Shown here piece after piece: positions 1 to 6,951 of a DNA stretch of 7,046 nt; positions within the stretch are counted from its first letter, which is position 1; every line of letters starts with the position of its first letter. The stretch is taken from positions 1 through 7,046 of the forward strand of contig CANGXK010000137.1 in assembly GCA_947457715.1 (NCBI GenBank), read 5' to 3'. Below the pieces are notes generated by a model. The model made no database searches. It was not told the origin of the DNA and was given only the letters and a program-made list of their open reading frames with translations. Position numbers and translations under genes: made by a program. The stretch is from Gemmatimonadota bacterium (GTDB lineage: Bacteria > Gemmatimonadota > Gemmatimonadetes > Gemmatimonadales > Gemmatimonadaceae).

Positions 1-84
1 CCCTTTGCCGTGGCCGACGCCCTCCGGGCTCGCAGTGCCGCACTTCTCACCGGCGCCGAATACGCGCCGCTTCAGGACGGATGA
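1..84 (+). CDS. C-terminal end of an unrecognised protein (partial, 5' cut off)
   Basis: Reading from base 1, 27 codons are open and end at TGA 82-84. The visible tail includes the segments [12 protein letters not shown] and EYAPLQDG. Third positions are mostly G or C, as in the neighbouring genes, and the translation has the normal mix of a globular protein C-terminus. The frame starting at base 3 is also open but gives an arginine-rich, unlikely protein. The stop lies 4 bp before the mutase start at 89, so this gene and the mutase large subunit are probably co-transcribed. No family can be named from 27 residues. Confidence 0.55.
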   Translation, partial: PFAVADALRARSAALLTGAEYAPLQDG

Positions 85-88
85 GCCC

Positions 89-1783
89 ATGACGACCATT
101 CAGGATCTCGAAGATGTAGTCCGCCAGCAGCAAGAGGAACTTGACGGACTGCGCCGGGAAGTCGGTCAGTGGCGGCAGCAGTTTGAATCGGGGCGTAAGC
201 GCGAGATCGCCTTCACGAACTCCGCGAGCGAAGTCCCGCCGTTGTACACGGCGCTCGATCTCGAGGGCACCGCGGGCTCCGCGTTCGAACTGCCGGGACA
301 GTGGCCGTTCACGCGTGGTATCCACCCCACCGGGTACCGCGGGAAGCTCTGGACGATGCGCCAGTTCGCCGGGTTCGGCACTGCGCGTGAGACGAATCAG
401 CGCTACAAGTTCCTGTTGTCCCAGGGCCAGACCGGCCTCTCGGTCGCCTTCGACTTTCCCACCCTGATGGGCTACGACGCCGACCACTCGCGCTCGGAAG
501 GCGAAGTCGGCAAGTGCGGCGTGTCAATCTCGTCGATGGCCGACATGGAGACGCTGTTCGAGGGCATTCCCCTCGACAAAGTCTCGACGTCGATGACGAT
601 CAACGGACCGGCGATCATCCTGCTGTGCTTCTACATCGCCGCCGCAGAAAAGCAGGGAGTCAGCGCCGAGAAGCTGCAGGGAACAGTGCAGAACGACATC
701 CTCAAGGAGTACATGGCGCAGCATGCCTGGTGCTTCCCGATCGAACCGGCACTGCGGCTGATCGTCGATGGATTTGACTGGTGTGCGCAACACACGCCAA
801 ACTGGAATACGATCTCGATCTCCGGCTACCACATCCGTGAGGCGGGCGCCACCGCGGCGCAGGAACTCGCCTTCACCCTCGCCGATGGCTTCACATACGT
901 GGAACGCGGCGTCGCCCGTGGACTCGACGTTGATGATTTCGCACCGCGCCTGTCGTTCTTCTGGGACATCCACAACGATTTCTTCGAGGAGATCGCGAAA
1001 CTGCGTGCGGCACGTCGGATTTGGGCGCGTCATCTCAAGGAGCGTTTTGGCGCCAAGAATCCGCGTTCATGGATGATGCGGTTCCATTCGCAGACGGCCG
1101 GCGTCACCCTCACGGCACAGCAGCCGACCAACAATGTCGTGCGCGTGGCCTATCAGGCTTTGGCGGCGGTCCTGGGCGGCACACAGTCCCTGCATACGAA
1201 CTCGATGGACGAGACCTTGTCGCTGCCCACCGAGGAAGCGGTGCAGGTCGCGCTGCGTACACAGCAGATCCTCGCCTACGAGACCGGCGTGCCGAACGTG
1301 ATGGACCCGCTCGGAGGATCGTACTACGTCGAGGCGCTCACCGATCAGATGGAGCAGGAGGCCGAAGCGCTGTTCGCACAGATCGAGGCCTTCGGCGGTG
1401 TGGTGAAGGGCCTCGAGGAGGGCTGGTTCCAGAAGAAGATCGCCGAGAGTGCCGCCCGTCAGCAGTGGGAGATCGAGCAGCGCCGCAAGCTGGTCGTCGG
1501 CGTGAACGAGTTCGTCACGGACGAACCCGAGCTCACGATTCCGATTCTGCGTATTGGGGCGTACGCCGAGACCGAACAACGTGAGCGCTTGGCGGCACTG
1601 CGCGCATCTCGCGACAACGTGCTCGTGGCGGAACGGCTCGACGCGCTCAGGAACGCGGCCCGAGGCACCGAGAACCTGGTGCCCCGCATCCTCGACTGCG
1701 CGCGCGTCTACTGCACGCTGTACGAGATTCGCGCCGCGATGGAAGACGTCTTCGGCGCATATCGCGAGCCCGTGTTCTTTTGA
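89..1783 (+). CDS. icmA: Acyl-CoA mutase large subunit, methylmalonyl-CoA mutase family, isobutyryl-CoA mutase-type active site
   Basis: Catalytic (TIM-barrel) subunit of an adenosylcobalamin-dependent carbon-skeleton mutase. From ATG 89 it has 564 residues and lacks the B12-binding domain, the size of split large subunits such as IcmA. Visible landmarks are the substrate-entry segment [17 protein letters not shown] (81-97), [15 protein letters not shown] (116-130), [11 protein letters not shown] (201-211), the catalytic His248 in [20 protein letters not shown] (331-338) and [11 protein letters not shown] (365-375). In methylmalonyl-CoA mutase, Tyr89 and Arg207 (Propionibacterium numbering) hold the substrate carboxylate. 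Here they are Phe93 (TTC at 365) and Gln211 (CAG at 719), as in isobutyryl-CoA mutase. The position that is Asp in 2-hydroxyisobutyryl-CoA mutase is Ala120. Residues 1-38 are charged and Gln/Glu-rich and may form a short coiled coil. ATG 89 is preferred over a start at 5 because AGGA lies at 74-77 and the upstream gene ends at 84. The B12 partner is encoded 1.4 kb downstream. An automatic annotation would call it methylmalonyl-CoA mutase. The family is certain; the substrate is inferred. Confidence 0.93.
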   Translation: MTTIQDLEDVVRQQQEELDGLRREVGQWRQQFESGRKREIAFTNSASEVPPLYTALDLEGTAGSAFELPGQWPFTRGIHPTGYRGKLWTMRQFAGFGTARETNQRYKFLLSQGQTGLSVAFDFPTLMGYDADHSRSEGEVGKCGVSISSMADMETLFEGIPLDKVSTSMTINGPAIILLCFYIAAAEKQGVSAEKLQGTVQNDILKEYMAQHAWCFPIEPALRLIVDGFDWCAQHTPNWNTISISGYHIREAGATAAQELAFTLADGFTYVERGVARGLDVDDFAPRLSFFWDIHNDFFEEIAKLRAARRIWARHLKERFGAKNPRSWMMRFHSQTAGVTLTAQQPTNNVVRVAYQALAAVLGGTQSLHTNSMDETLSLPTEEAVQVALRTQQILAYETGVPNVMDPLGGSYYVEALTDQMEQEAEALFAQIEAFGGVVKGLEEGWFQKKIAESAARQQWEIEQRRKLVVGVNEFVTDEPELTIPILRIGAYAETEQRERLAALRASRDNVLVAERLDALRNAARGTENLVPRILDCARVYCTLYEIRAAMEDVFGAYREPVFF

Positions 1784-1784
1784 T

Positions 1785-1830
1785 CCATGGAACGCCCGCC
1801 GACGTCAGTCGGTCAGCAGGCGCTCCATGG
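1785..1830. terminator. Nested inverted repeat at the convergent gene ends, possible bidirectional terminator
   Basis: The outer arms CCATGGAACGCC (1785-1796) and GGCGCTCCATGG (1819-1830) pair at 11 of 12 positions. Inside them CCGAC (1799-1803) and GTCGG (1808-1812) pair perfectly around the loop GTCA. The structure starts just after the mutase stop (1781-1783) and runs into the last codons of the BLUF gene on the other strand, whose stop is at 1805-1807. The position suits a terminator for both convergent transcripts. There is no U-tract after the hairpin on either strand, so an intrinsic terminator is not proven. It may instead block 3' exonucleases or assist Rho-dependent ending. Confidence 0.4.
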
Positions 1831-2242
1831 CGGCCAGCTCGCGCAGAAATGCCGCGGCCTGGTGCCCGCTCATCCGCACGGGATCGAACTGCCGCGAGCC
1901 GGAATGCTTGAGGAGGACCGCCTGCCGTGCGGCCGTCACGGCATCGGTCCAGTCCACGATCTTCATCGACCATTCGGCGAAGTCGCGCGTCTCGATTTCT
2001 TCGACACGCAGCAGCTGGCAATGCGAGTGGCGCGGATCGGTCGCGATGTGATGGTAGAGCGCATTGACGGCAAGCCGCTCCCCCTCCAGCGCTTGTAGAA
2101 ATTGGCCGCCGCCATAGCAGAGGATTCCCGTGATCGCACGATCGCGGTTTGTCTCGGCGGCCGTGTCCATGATCGTCAGAAAATCGCGATAGCGCAGGTC
2201 CTCGCGCGCATCGCTCGCATAGATCAAACGGATGGTGTGCAC
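1805..2242 (-). CDS. Short BLUF-domain blue-light photoreceptor (PixD type)
   Basis: A 145-residue protein that is essentially one BLUF domain, which binds FAD non-covalently and senses blue light by rearranging hydrogen bonds around the flavin. The key residues are present and fall at the same numbers as in cyanobacterial PixD (Slr1694): Tyr8 in LIYAS, Asn32 in ETNRDRAITGIL, Gln50 in FLQALEG, and Trp91 and Met93 in FAEWSMK. RHSHC at 71-75 matches the conserved D-x-RH region. The C-terminal 45 or so residues are probably the short helices that follow the domain. There is no fused enzyme or DNA-binding domain, so it should signal through a partner protein. The start is GTG at 2242-2240 on the minus strand. 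It has no clear Shine-Dalgarno, but it places Tyr8 correctly, and the nearest upstream ATG is out of frame. It is convergent with the mutase large subunit and divergent from the methyltransferase. Its partner and output are unknown. Confidence 0.93.
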   Translation of the reverse strand: MHTIRLIYASDAREDLRYRDFLTIMDTAAETNRDRAITGILCYGGGQFLQALEGERLAVNALYHHIATDPRHSHCQLLRVEEIETRDFAEWSMKIVDWTDAVTAARQAVLLKHSGSRQFDPVRMSGHQAAAFLRELAAMERLLTD

Positions 2243-2345
2243 GGTGATTTCATTGATGTTCGAGGCCGGTCCATCCCGTCGGCGACCCCGGCTCCGGGAT
2301 CGCTGGCGACTTGTGTGGGACCGTGCGGGTATCTAGCGTGTCCCG
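2243..2345. promoter_or_regulatory. Divergent intergenic region with a central imperfect dyad (2277-2308)
   Basis: These 103 bp separate the starts of the BLUF gene (minus) and the methyltransferase (plus), so both promoters should lie here or just inside the genes. An inverted repeat spans 2277-2291 and 2294-2308. Its inner arms are CCCGG/CCGGG around CT, then one C/A mismatch, then GCGA/TCGC, then further pairing outward. In all, 12 of 15 positions are Watson-Crick pairs, two are G-T and one is mismatched. The dyad centre (2292.5) almost coincides with the middle of the intergenic region (2294). The two-base spacer is too tight for a good RNA loop, which favours a protein-binding site in DNA. 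No convincing -35/-10 pair was found for either strand, and neither gene has a clear Shine-Dalgarno. Confidence 0.4.
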
Positions 2346-3101
2346 ATGAAGACGACCAGCCCATGGTGGGCGACACACTTCGATGCGCAGTACCTGCACG
2401 AGTATGAGCCCCTGTTCACCCTCGCGCAGGATCGCCGCGAAGTCTCGCGCCTCCTCGACGTACTGGAGTTACCCTCGGGCGCGCGCATCCTCGATTGCCC
2501 ATGCGGCCAAGGGCGCCATGCCCACCTGCTGGCCGAGGCGGGATTTGACGTCGACGGGCTCGACTACTCCAAGCCCCTGCTCGAGGTCGCCAAGCGCCGC
2601 GGCACCGGAAAAACCCTGCGTTACACGCAGGGCGACATGCGGACACTGCCGGCCAAGTGGGCCGGCCGTTTCGATGCGGTGGTCAACCTGTTCACGTCCT
2701 TCGGGTTCTTCGATGATCCGTACGATGACCGGAAAGTGCTGGCCGAGTTCGCGCGCGTCATCAAGCCCGGTGGACTGCTGATCTGGCACGGTGGCAGTCG
2801 CGACGGGGTCATGGCGCGCTTTCTCGCCCGTGACTGGTGGAGCACTGAGGACGGGACCGTGTTCGGTCAGGAGCGTCGGTTCGACCCACTGTCCGGCTTC
2901 CTCGAGATCACGTCCACGTGGCGTGGGCCGAAGGGTGATGGCGAGCGGACGCACCGCATCCGGCTGTACACCGCCTCCGAGCTCGCGGCCCGCATGCAAG
3001 AGGTTGGTCTGGTCGTCGAGCAGGCGTTCGATGCCTGGACGGAACGCCCCCTGACGCGCAAATCCAGCGAAATGCTGCTGGTGGCGCGTAAGGACGGGTG
3101 A
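2346..3101 (+). CDS. Class I SAM-dependent methyltransferase, substrate unknown
   Basis: A 251-residue cytosolic protein with a Rossmann-like methyltransferase fold. Motif I is ILDCPCGQGRHA (48-59), the SAM-binding glycine-rich loop in the CPCGxGRH variant. The acidic end of strand 2 is Asp73 in GLDYS, GDMR at 96-99 contacts the adenine, FDAVVNLFTSFGFF (109-122) forms strand 4, and IKPGG (139-143) precedes strand 5. A Trp-rich segment around 163-166 and LYTASEL (207-213) are typical of the lid and C-terminal region of this broad family. It starts at ATG 2346 without a clear ribosome binding site. It is divergent from the BLUF gene and lies 76 bp upstream of the small mutase subunit, so it could be read with that operon. 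Small-molecule methylation is typical for the family; nothing here fixes the substrate or links it to the mutase. Confidence 0.9.
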   Translation: MKTTSPWWATHFDAQYLHEYEPLFTLAQDRREVSRLLDVLELPSGARILDCPCGQGRHAHLLAEAGFDVDGLDYSKPLLEVAKRRGTGKTLRYTQGDMRTLPAKWAGRFDAVVNLFTSFGFFDDPYDDRKVLAEFARVIKPGGLLIWHGGSRDGVMARFLARDWWSTEDGTVFGQERRFDPLSGFLEITSTWRGPKGDGERTHRIRLYTASELAARMQEVGLVVEQAFDAWTERPLTRKSSEMLLVARKDG

Positions 3102-3177
3102 GTAGCTTGAAAGGCTGCCGCGCGGAATCGTCGCGTCGGTGGCGCCCGCCCCCGGGTCCTTTCCCGTTTGCCCTCCG

Positions 3178-3591
3178 ATGACTCGACCGATTCGCGTGCT
3201 CGTGGCCAAGCCTGGCCTCGACGGCCATGATCGCGGCGCCAAGGTGGTGGCTGCCGCGCTCCGTGACGCTGGCATGGAAGTGATCTATACCGGTTTGCAC
3301 CAGACCCCCGAAATGATCGCCTCGGCGGCCATTCAGGAAGACGTGGACGTTGTGGGCCTCTCGATTCTGAGCGGTGCCCACATGACCCTTTTTCCGCGTG
3401 TCCGCGATCTCCTCGTCGACGCCGGCCGCGACGACATCCTGCTCACCGGCGGAGGGATCATTCCGAAGGAAGACATGGATGCCCTCCAGCAGCGCGGCGT
3501 CGCCCGCCTCTTTGGTCCGGGTACGAGCACGCAGGACCTCGTGGAATACATCCGCGACTGGTTCGCGTCGCGTCAGCAGCAGGACACGTGA
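3178..3591 (+). CDS. icmB: Acyl-CoA mutase small subunit, cobalamin-binding domain
   Basis: A 137-residue B12-binding (Rossmann-type) subunit that pairs with a separate mutase large subunit. The base-off/His-on signature is DGHDRG (15-20), with His17 as lower axial ligand of cobalt and Asp15 as its hydrogen-bond partner. Lys11 in VAKPGLDG corresponds to a conserved lysine of the mutase family. The SxL motif is SILSGAH (62-68) and the nucleotide-tail loop is LLTGGGIIP (88-96). The length matches IcmB and other stand-alone small subunits. ATG 3178 is chosen because homologous proteins begin a few residues before this VLVAKPG strand. A GTG at 3139 would add a Pro-rich 13-residue tail with no homology signal. 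No strong Shine-Dalgarno precedes either start. The stop overlaps the next start (GTGA, 3588-3591). The natural partner is the large subunit at 89-1783, split from it by the BLUF and methyltransferase genes. Specificity is judged from that subunit. Confidence 0.92.
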   Translation: MTRPIRVLVAKPGLDGHDRGAKVVAAALRDAGMEVIYTGLHQTPEMIASAAIQEDVDVVGLSILSGAHMTLFPRVRDLLVDAGRDDILLTGGGIIPKEDMDALQQRGVARLFGPGTSTQDLVEYIRDWFASRQQQDT

Positions 3592-5222
3592 GCGGGCGGC
3601 TTCGCCAGCTCACGGACGACGTTCGCGCGCTGGAAGCCCGCCTCCGACTCGGGGGCGGACCAGACAAGATCGAGAAGCAGCACAAGCAAGGAAAGTTGAC
3701 CGCACGTGAGCGCGTGGAGCGCCTCGCCGATCCCGGAACGCCGTTCCTCGAGATCGGCCTGCTGGTCGCCTACGACCGCTACGAAGGGCAGGCCCCAGGC
3801 GCCGGCGTCATCACCGGCATTGCGATCGTCGACGGTCGCGAAGTGGTCGTGGTCGCCAATGATGCGACGGTGAAAGCCGGCTCGTGGTGGCCGGAAACGA
3901 TCACCAAGATCCTGCGCGCGCAGGAAGTCGCGATGCGCTGCCGCATCCCGATCATCTACCTCGTCGACTCGGCGGGCGTGAACCTCCCGTATCAGGGAGG
4001 CGTGTTCCCCGGCCAGTTCGGCGCCGCGCGCATTTTCTACTACAACTCGATCATGCGACGGTATCTGCGGATTCCGCAGTTCTCCGCCGTCATGGGACAG
4101 TGTGTCGCGGGCGGTGCGTATCTCCCTGCGCTGAGCGACGTGATCCTGATGGTGAAGGGCACGTCGTTCATGGGATTGGGCGGTCCGAATCTCGTGAAGG
4201 GCGCGACCGGACAAACGGTCGACGGCGAGACGCTGGGCGGCGCGGTCACGCACACGGAAATCTCGGGCGTCGCGCACTATGCGCTCGACGACGACGCACA
4301 GTGCCTCGACAAGTTGCGCGAGTTGGTGGCGCGGTTGCCGAAGCCGCTGCGCAGCGAGCCGGCGACCTATCGGCCGCCGGCCGTCCCGCCGTCTGCGCTG
4401 TACGACGTGCTGCCGGCGGATCATCGCATGTCATACGACATGCATGCCGTGCTCAAGGCTGTCCTCGACGACGGTGCCATCGACGAATTTCAGCCGCATC
4501 TCGCCAAGGAGATGATCTGCGGCGACGCGCGCATCGAAGGGATCCCGGTGGGCATCGTGGCCAACCAGCGAGGCCTCATCAAGGGGCGCGCTGGTGAGCG
4601 ACCGCGGTTCGGCGGCATCATCTACGCCGAGAGCGCGGAGAAAGTCGCGTACTTCATCGAGCGATGCGACCGTCAGGGCTTGCCGATCCTCTTCGTGCAG
4701 GACGTCTCCGGCTTCATGGTGGGTCCTGACGCCGAGCACGAAGGGATCATTCGCGCCGGGGCGCGCTTCGTCGAAGCCATGGCCTGCGCTCGCGTGCCGA
4801 AAATCGTGCTCACCGTCAACCACGCGAGTGGCGCCGGATATTACGCGATGGCCGGACAGGGCTTCGATCCCGACTTCATCTTCAGCTGGCCGACCGGCCG
4901 CATGGCGGTGATGGAGGGTGAAGCGGCCGTCGGTGCCGTGCACGGCCCTGCGCTCGATGCGGCGAAGAAGGCGGGCGTTGATCCGACGCCCGACGTCCTC
5001 GAGTCGGCTGCGCAGATGCGCGCGGACTACGAAACGCAGCTTGATGCCCGCTACGCCGCTGCGCGTGGCTTTGTCGATACGATCTGCTATCCCGAAGACA
5101 CCCGCACGATGCTGGCGCTTGCGCTGCGTGCGGCGGCTCAGAACACCGGGCCGCATCTCGGTGCCTTCGTTCTGCCCCCCATGCCGACCTACGGCGCGCC
5201 GGTTCCCGGCACGGAGTACTGA
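3588..5222 (+). CDS. Biotin-dependent acyl-CoA carboxylase, carboxyltransferase (beta) subunit, MCC/GCC-like
   Basis: A 544-residue carboxyltransferase with two crotonase-fold domains; it moves CO2 from carboxybiotin to an acyl-CoA. The N-domain carries [16 protein letters not shown] (36-51), [18 protein letters not shown] (128-145) and the oxyanion segment [13 protein letters not shown] (172-184), followed by [12 protein letters not shown] (197-208). The C-domain carries [16 protein letters not shown] (342-357), QDVSGFMVG (371-379), GAGYYAMAG (415-423) and [16 protein letters not shown] (432-447). The [10 protein letters not shown] and [11 protein letters not shown] stretches resemble methylcrotonyl- and geranyl-CoA carboxylase beta subunits more than propionyl-CoA carboxylase. 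The substrate is therefore open; propionyl-CoA remains possible. A biotin carboxylase/BCCP partner is required and is not in the window. It starts at GTG 3588, overlapping the small mutase subunit by 4 bp, and its TGA shares one base with the next ATG, so translation is probably coupled. Confidence 0.93.
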   Translation: MSGRLRQLTDDVRALEARLRLGGGPDKIEKQHKQGKLTARERVERLADPGTPFLEIGLLVAYDRYEGQAPGAGVITGIAIVDGREVVVVANDATVKAGSWWPETITKILRAQEVAMRCRIPIIYLVDSAGVNLPYQGGVFPGQFGAARIFYYNSIMRRYLRIPQFSAVMGQCVAGGAYLPALSDVILMVKGTSFMGLGGPNLVKGATGQTVDGETLGGAVTHTEISGVAHYALDDDAQCLDKLRELVARLPKPLRSEPATYRPPAVPPSALYDVLPADHRMSYDMHAVLKAVLDDGAIDEFQPHLAKEMICGDARIEGIPVGIVANQRGLIKGRAGERPRFGGIIYAESAEKVAYFIERCDRQGLPILFVQDVSGFMVGPDAEHEGIIRAGARFVEAMACARVPKIVLTVNHASGAGYYAMAGQGFDPDFIFSWPTGRMAVMEGEAAVGAVHGPALDAAKKAGVDPTPDVLESAAQMRADYETQLDARYAAARGFVDTICYPEDTRTMLALALRAAAQNTGPHLGAFVLPPMPTYGAPVPGTEY

Positions 5223-6592
5223 TGTCCGATTCATCGCGCGTCGTGCGCGTCGCCAGCGGTCAGGGCTTCTGGGGCGACTGGCTGGAGGCGCCGCGTCGTC
5301 AGGTGGAAGGTGGTCAGGTGGACTACCTGATGCTCGACTACCTCGCCGAAGTCACGATGTCGATTCTGCAGAAGCAGAAAGAGCGTGATCCTCGCATGGG
5401 GTATGCGCGCGACTTCATCGGCGCCATGGAAAGTGTGTTTCCGGCCGTCGCGGAACGCGGCGTCAAGGTGATTGCCAATGCCGGCGGTGTGAACCCGGTG
5501 GCTTGTGCCGAGGCCCTGCTCGAGGCGGCCTCGAAGCACGGCGTGCGCGGCAAGATCCGTATTGGCGTGGTGACGGGCGATGATATTCTCGCGCGCCTCG
5601 ACGATCTCATGGCGGCTGGGCATGCGCTCGAGAATATGGACACCGGTGCGCCGCTGTCGACGATCCGCGATCGCGTGATGTCGGCGAACGCCTACATTGG
5701 GTCCGATCCGATCGTCGAAGCGCTGGCCCTTGGTGCCCACGTCGTCGTGATCGGCCGCAGCACGGACACCGCGCTCACGATGGCGCCCCTCCGTCACGAA
5801 TTCGGCTGGGCCGCGGATGACTGGAACAAGATGGCCTCGGGCATCATCGCCGGTCACATTCTCGAATGCGGTGCGCAGTCGTCGGGCGGCAACTGCATGC
5901 ACGAGTGGCGTACGATTCCCGACATGGCGAATGTCGGCTATCCGATCGCCGAGGCATCCGAAGACGGCACGTTCGTCATCACGAAGCACGCAGGAACGGG
6001 CGGTCGCGTGAGCGTGCCGAGCGTTTCCGAGCAGCTCGTGTATGAAATGGGCGATCCGCACGCGTACATCACGCCGGATGTGGTCGCCGACTTCACGAGC
6101 ATCCAGCTCGCGCCCGATGGTGAGAACCGCGTGCGCGTGCACGGCATCACCGGTGGTCCGCCGACGCCGTTCCTCAAGGTGTCGATCGCGTATCGCGCGG
6201 GTTACAAGGCCGTCGGTTCACTCGTGTACTCATGGCCCGATGCCATGGAGAAGGCGCAGATGGCGGATCGCATTCTCCGCGAGCGTCTCGATAACCTCGG
6301 CCTCAAGTTCGACCAGGTGCTCACCGAGTTCGTCGGCGCGACGTCGACGCACGGCGCGTTGGCCGGCGACGGACATGATGCACCGGAAGTGATGTTCCGC
6401 ATCGGCGTGCGCGGTGAGAACCGTGCCGACATCGAGCGCTTCACGCGCGAGATCGTGCCGCTGGTGTTGAACGGTCCGCCCAGCGTGACCGGCTTCGCCG
6501 GTGGACGCCCCAAGGTTGAAGAGATTGTGGCCTATTGGCCTGCGCTGCTCGACAAGCGAGCCGTGTCCACCGCCGTCACCATCATGGAGTAA
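5222..6592 (+). CDS. AtuA family protein, N-terminal (DUF1446) part as a separate gene
   Basis: A 456-residue protein of the acyclic terpene utilisation AtuA/DUF1446 family, whose biochemical function is not established. Family landmarks include ASGQGFWGDW (11-20), DYLMLDYLAEVTM (34-46), ANAGGVNP (85-92), YIGSDPIVEAL (158-168), GRSTDTAL (178-185), GHILECGAQSSGGN (211-224), AGTGGRVS (257-264), GGPPTPFLKVS (311-321) and GFAGGRPK (424-431). The many conserved Gly, Asp and His residues suggest an enzyme or ligand-binding protein. In Pseudomonas AtuA this region is followed in the same chain by a small ferredoxin-fold domain; here that domain is the next gene. No signal peptide or membrane segment is seen. 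ATG 5222 overlaps the carboxyltransferase stop by one base (TGATG), with GGAG at 5213-5216. The coupling suggests a role in the same pathway as the carboxylase. Confidence 0.9.
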   Translation: MSDSSRVVRVASGQGFWGDWLEAPRRQVEGGQVDYLMLDYLAEVTMSILQKQKERDPRMGYARDFIGAMESVFPAVAERGVKVIANAGGVNPVACAEALLEAASKHGVRGKIRIGVVTGDDILARLDDLMAAGHALENMDTGAPLSTIRDRVMSANAYIGSDPIVEALALGAHVVVIGRSTDTALTMAPLRHEFGWAADDWNKMASGIIAGHILECGAQSSGGNCMHEWRTIPDMANVGYPIAEASEDGTFVITKHAGTGGRVSVPSVSEQLVYEMGDPHAYITPDVVADFTSIQLAPDGENRVRVHGITGGPPTPFLKVSIAYRAGYKAVGSLVYSWPDAMEKAQMADRILRERLDNLGLKFDQVLTEFVGATSTHGALAGDGHDAPEVMFRIGVRGENRADIERFTREIVPLVLNGPPSVTGFAGGRPKVEEIVAYWPALLDKRAVSTAVTIME

Positions 6593-6597
6593 CGGCC

Positions 6598-6951
6598 ATG
6601 CACATTCGCTTGCTCGACATCGCACATGCCCGCAGCGGCGACAAAGGCGACACGGCCAACGTTGGCGTGATCGCACTCAAGCCCGAGTGGTATCCGACGC
6701 TGGTCAAGTACGTCACGCGCGACCGCGTGGCGCAGCACTTTGCGGGGCAGATCAACGGCGGCGTGGATCGCTTTGAGCTGCCCAACCTCCATGCCCTCAA
6801 CTTTCTGTTGCATGGGGCGCTGGATGGCGGCGGTACGCTGTCCCTCAAGACCGACGCGCAGGGCAAGGTGTACTCGACGGCCCTCCTGCGGATGGTGATC
6901 GAGGTGCCGGACGCCGAGGCGACGGCGGCAGGGCTGCCGGCGTTCGCATGA
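6598..6951 (+). CDS. AtuA C-terminal ferredoxin-fold-like domain as a stand-alone protein
   Basis: A 117-residue protein matching the C-terminal domain of full-length AtuA proteins. The hallmark is ARSGDKGDTANVGVIA (11-26), followed by FELPNLHALNFLLHGAL (59-75), GGGT (77-80) and the D-x-x-GK element at 86-90. ATG 6598 is preferred: GGAGT at 6586-6590 lies 7 nt upstream, inside the end of the preceding gene, and the hallmark motif then starts at residue 11. The gap to the preceding stop is 5 bp. The protein very probably forms a complex with the 456-residue AtuA partner and replaces the fused domain. The function of the domain is unknown. The last residues (PDAEATAAGLPAFA) are Ala-rich and probably disordered. 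Confidence 0.88.
   Translation: MHIRLLDIAHARSGDKGDTANVGVIALKPEWYPTLVKYVTRDRVAQHFAGQINGGVDRFELPNLHALNFLLHGALDGGGTLSLKTDAQGKVYSTALLRMVIEVPDAEATAAGLPAFA

Noticed and set aside
5..88. Upstream start at 5 adding 28 residues to the mutase large subunit
   Set aside because: The added stretch is Pro/Arg-rich, overlaps the better-looking reading frame ending at 84, and ATG 89 has AGGA upstream.
2311..2335. TTGTGT (2311-2316) and TATCTA (2330-2335) as a promoter for a leaderless methyltransferase transcript
   Set aside because: The spacer is only 13 bp and the -10 match is poor. A leaderless start remains possible but is not supported.
3107..3135. TTGAAA at 3107-3112 as a -35 element for a promoter before the small mutase subunit
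   Set aside because: No acceptable -10 sequence is found 16-18 bp downstream, where the DNA is GTCGCG-like.
3102..3177. Cobalamin riboswitch before the B12-binding subunit
   Set aside because: The gap is only 76 bp, too short for a B12 riboswitch, and no B12-box-like sequence was seen there or elsewhere in the window.
2469..3275. A 268-codon minus-strand open frame across the methyltransferase gene and the following gap
   Set aside because: The methyltransferase motifs on the plus strand are unambiguous, and the antisense translation has low-complexity composition and no family features.
4431..6142. Long minus-strand open frames (4431-5234 and 5231-6142) antisense to the carboxyltransferase and AtuA genes
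   Set aside because: The translations are rich in Arg and His, have no recognisable motifs and lie opposite genes with clear family motifs. They are a side effect of GC-rich codon use.
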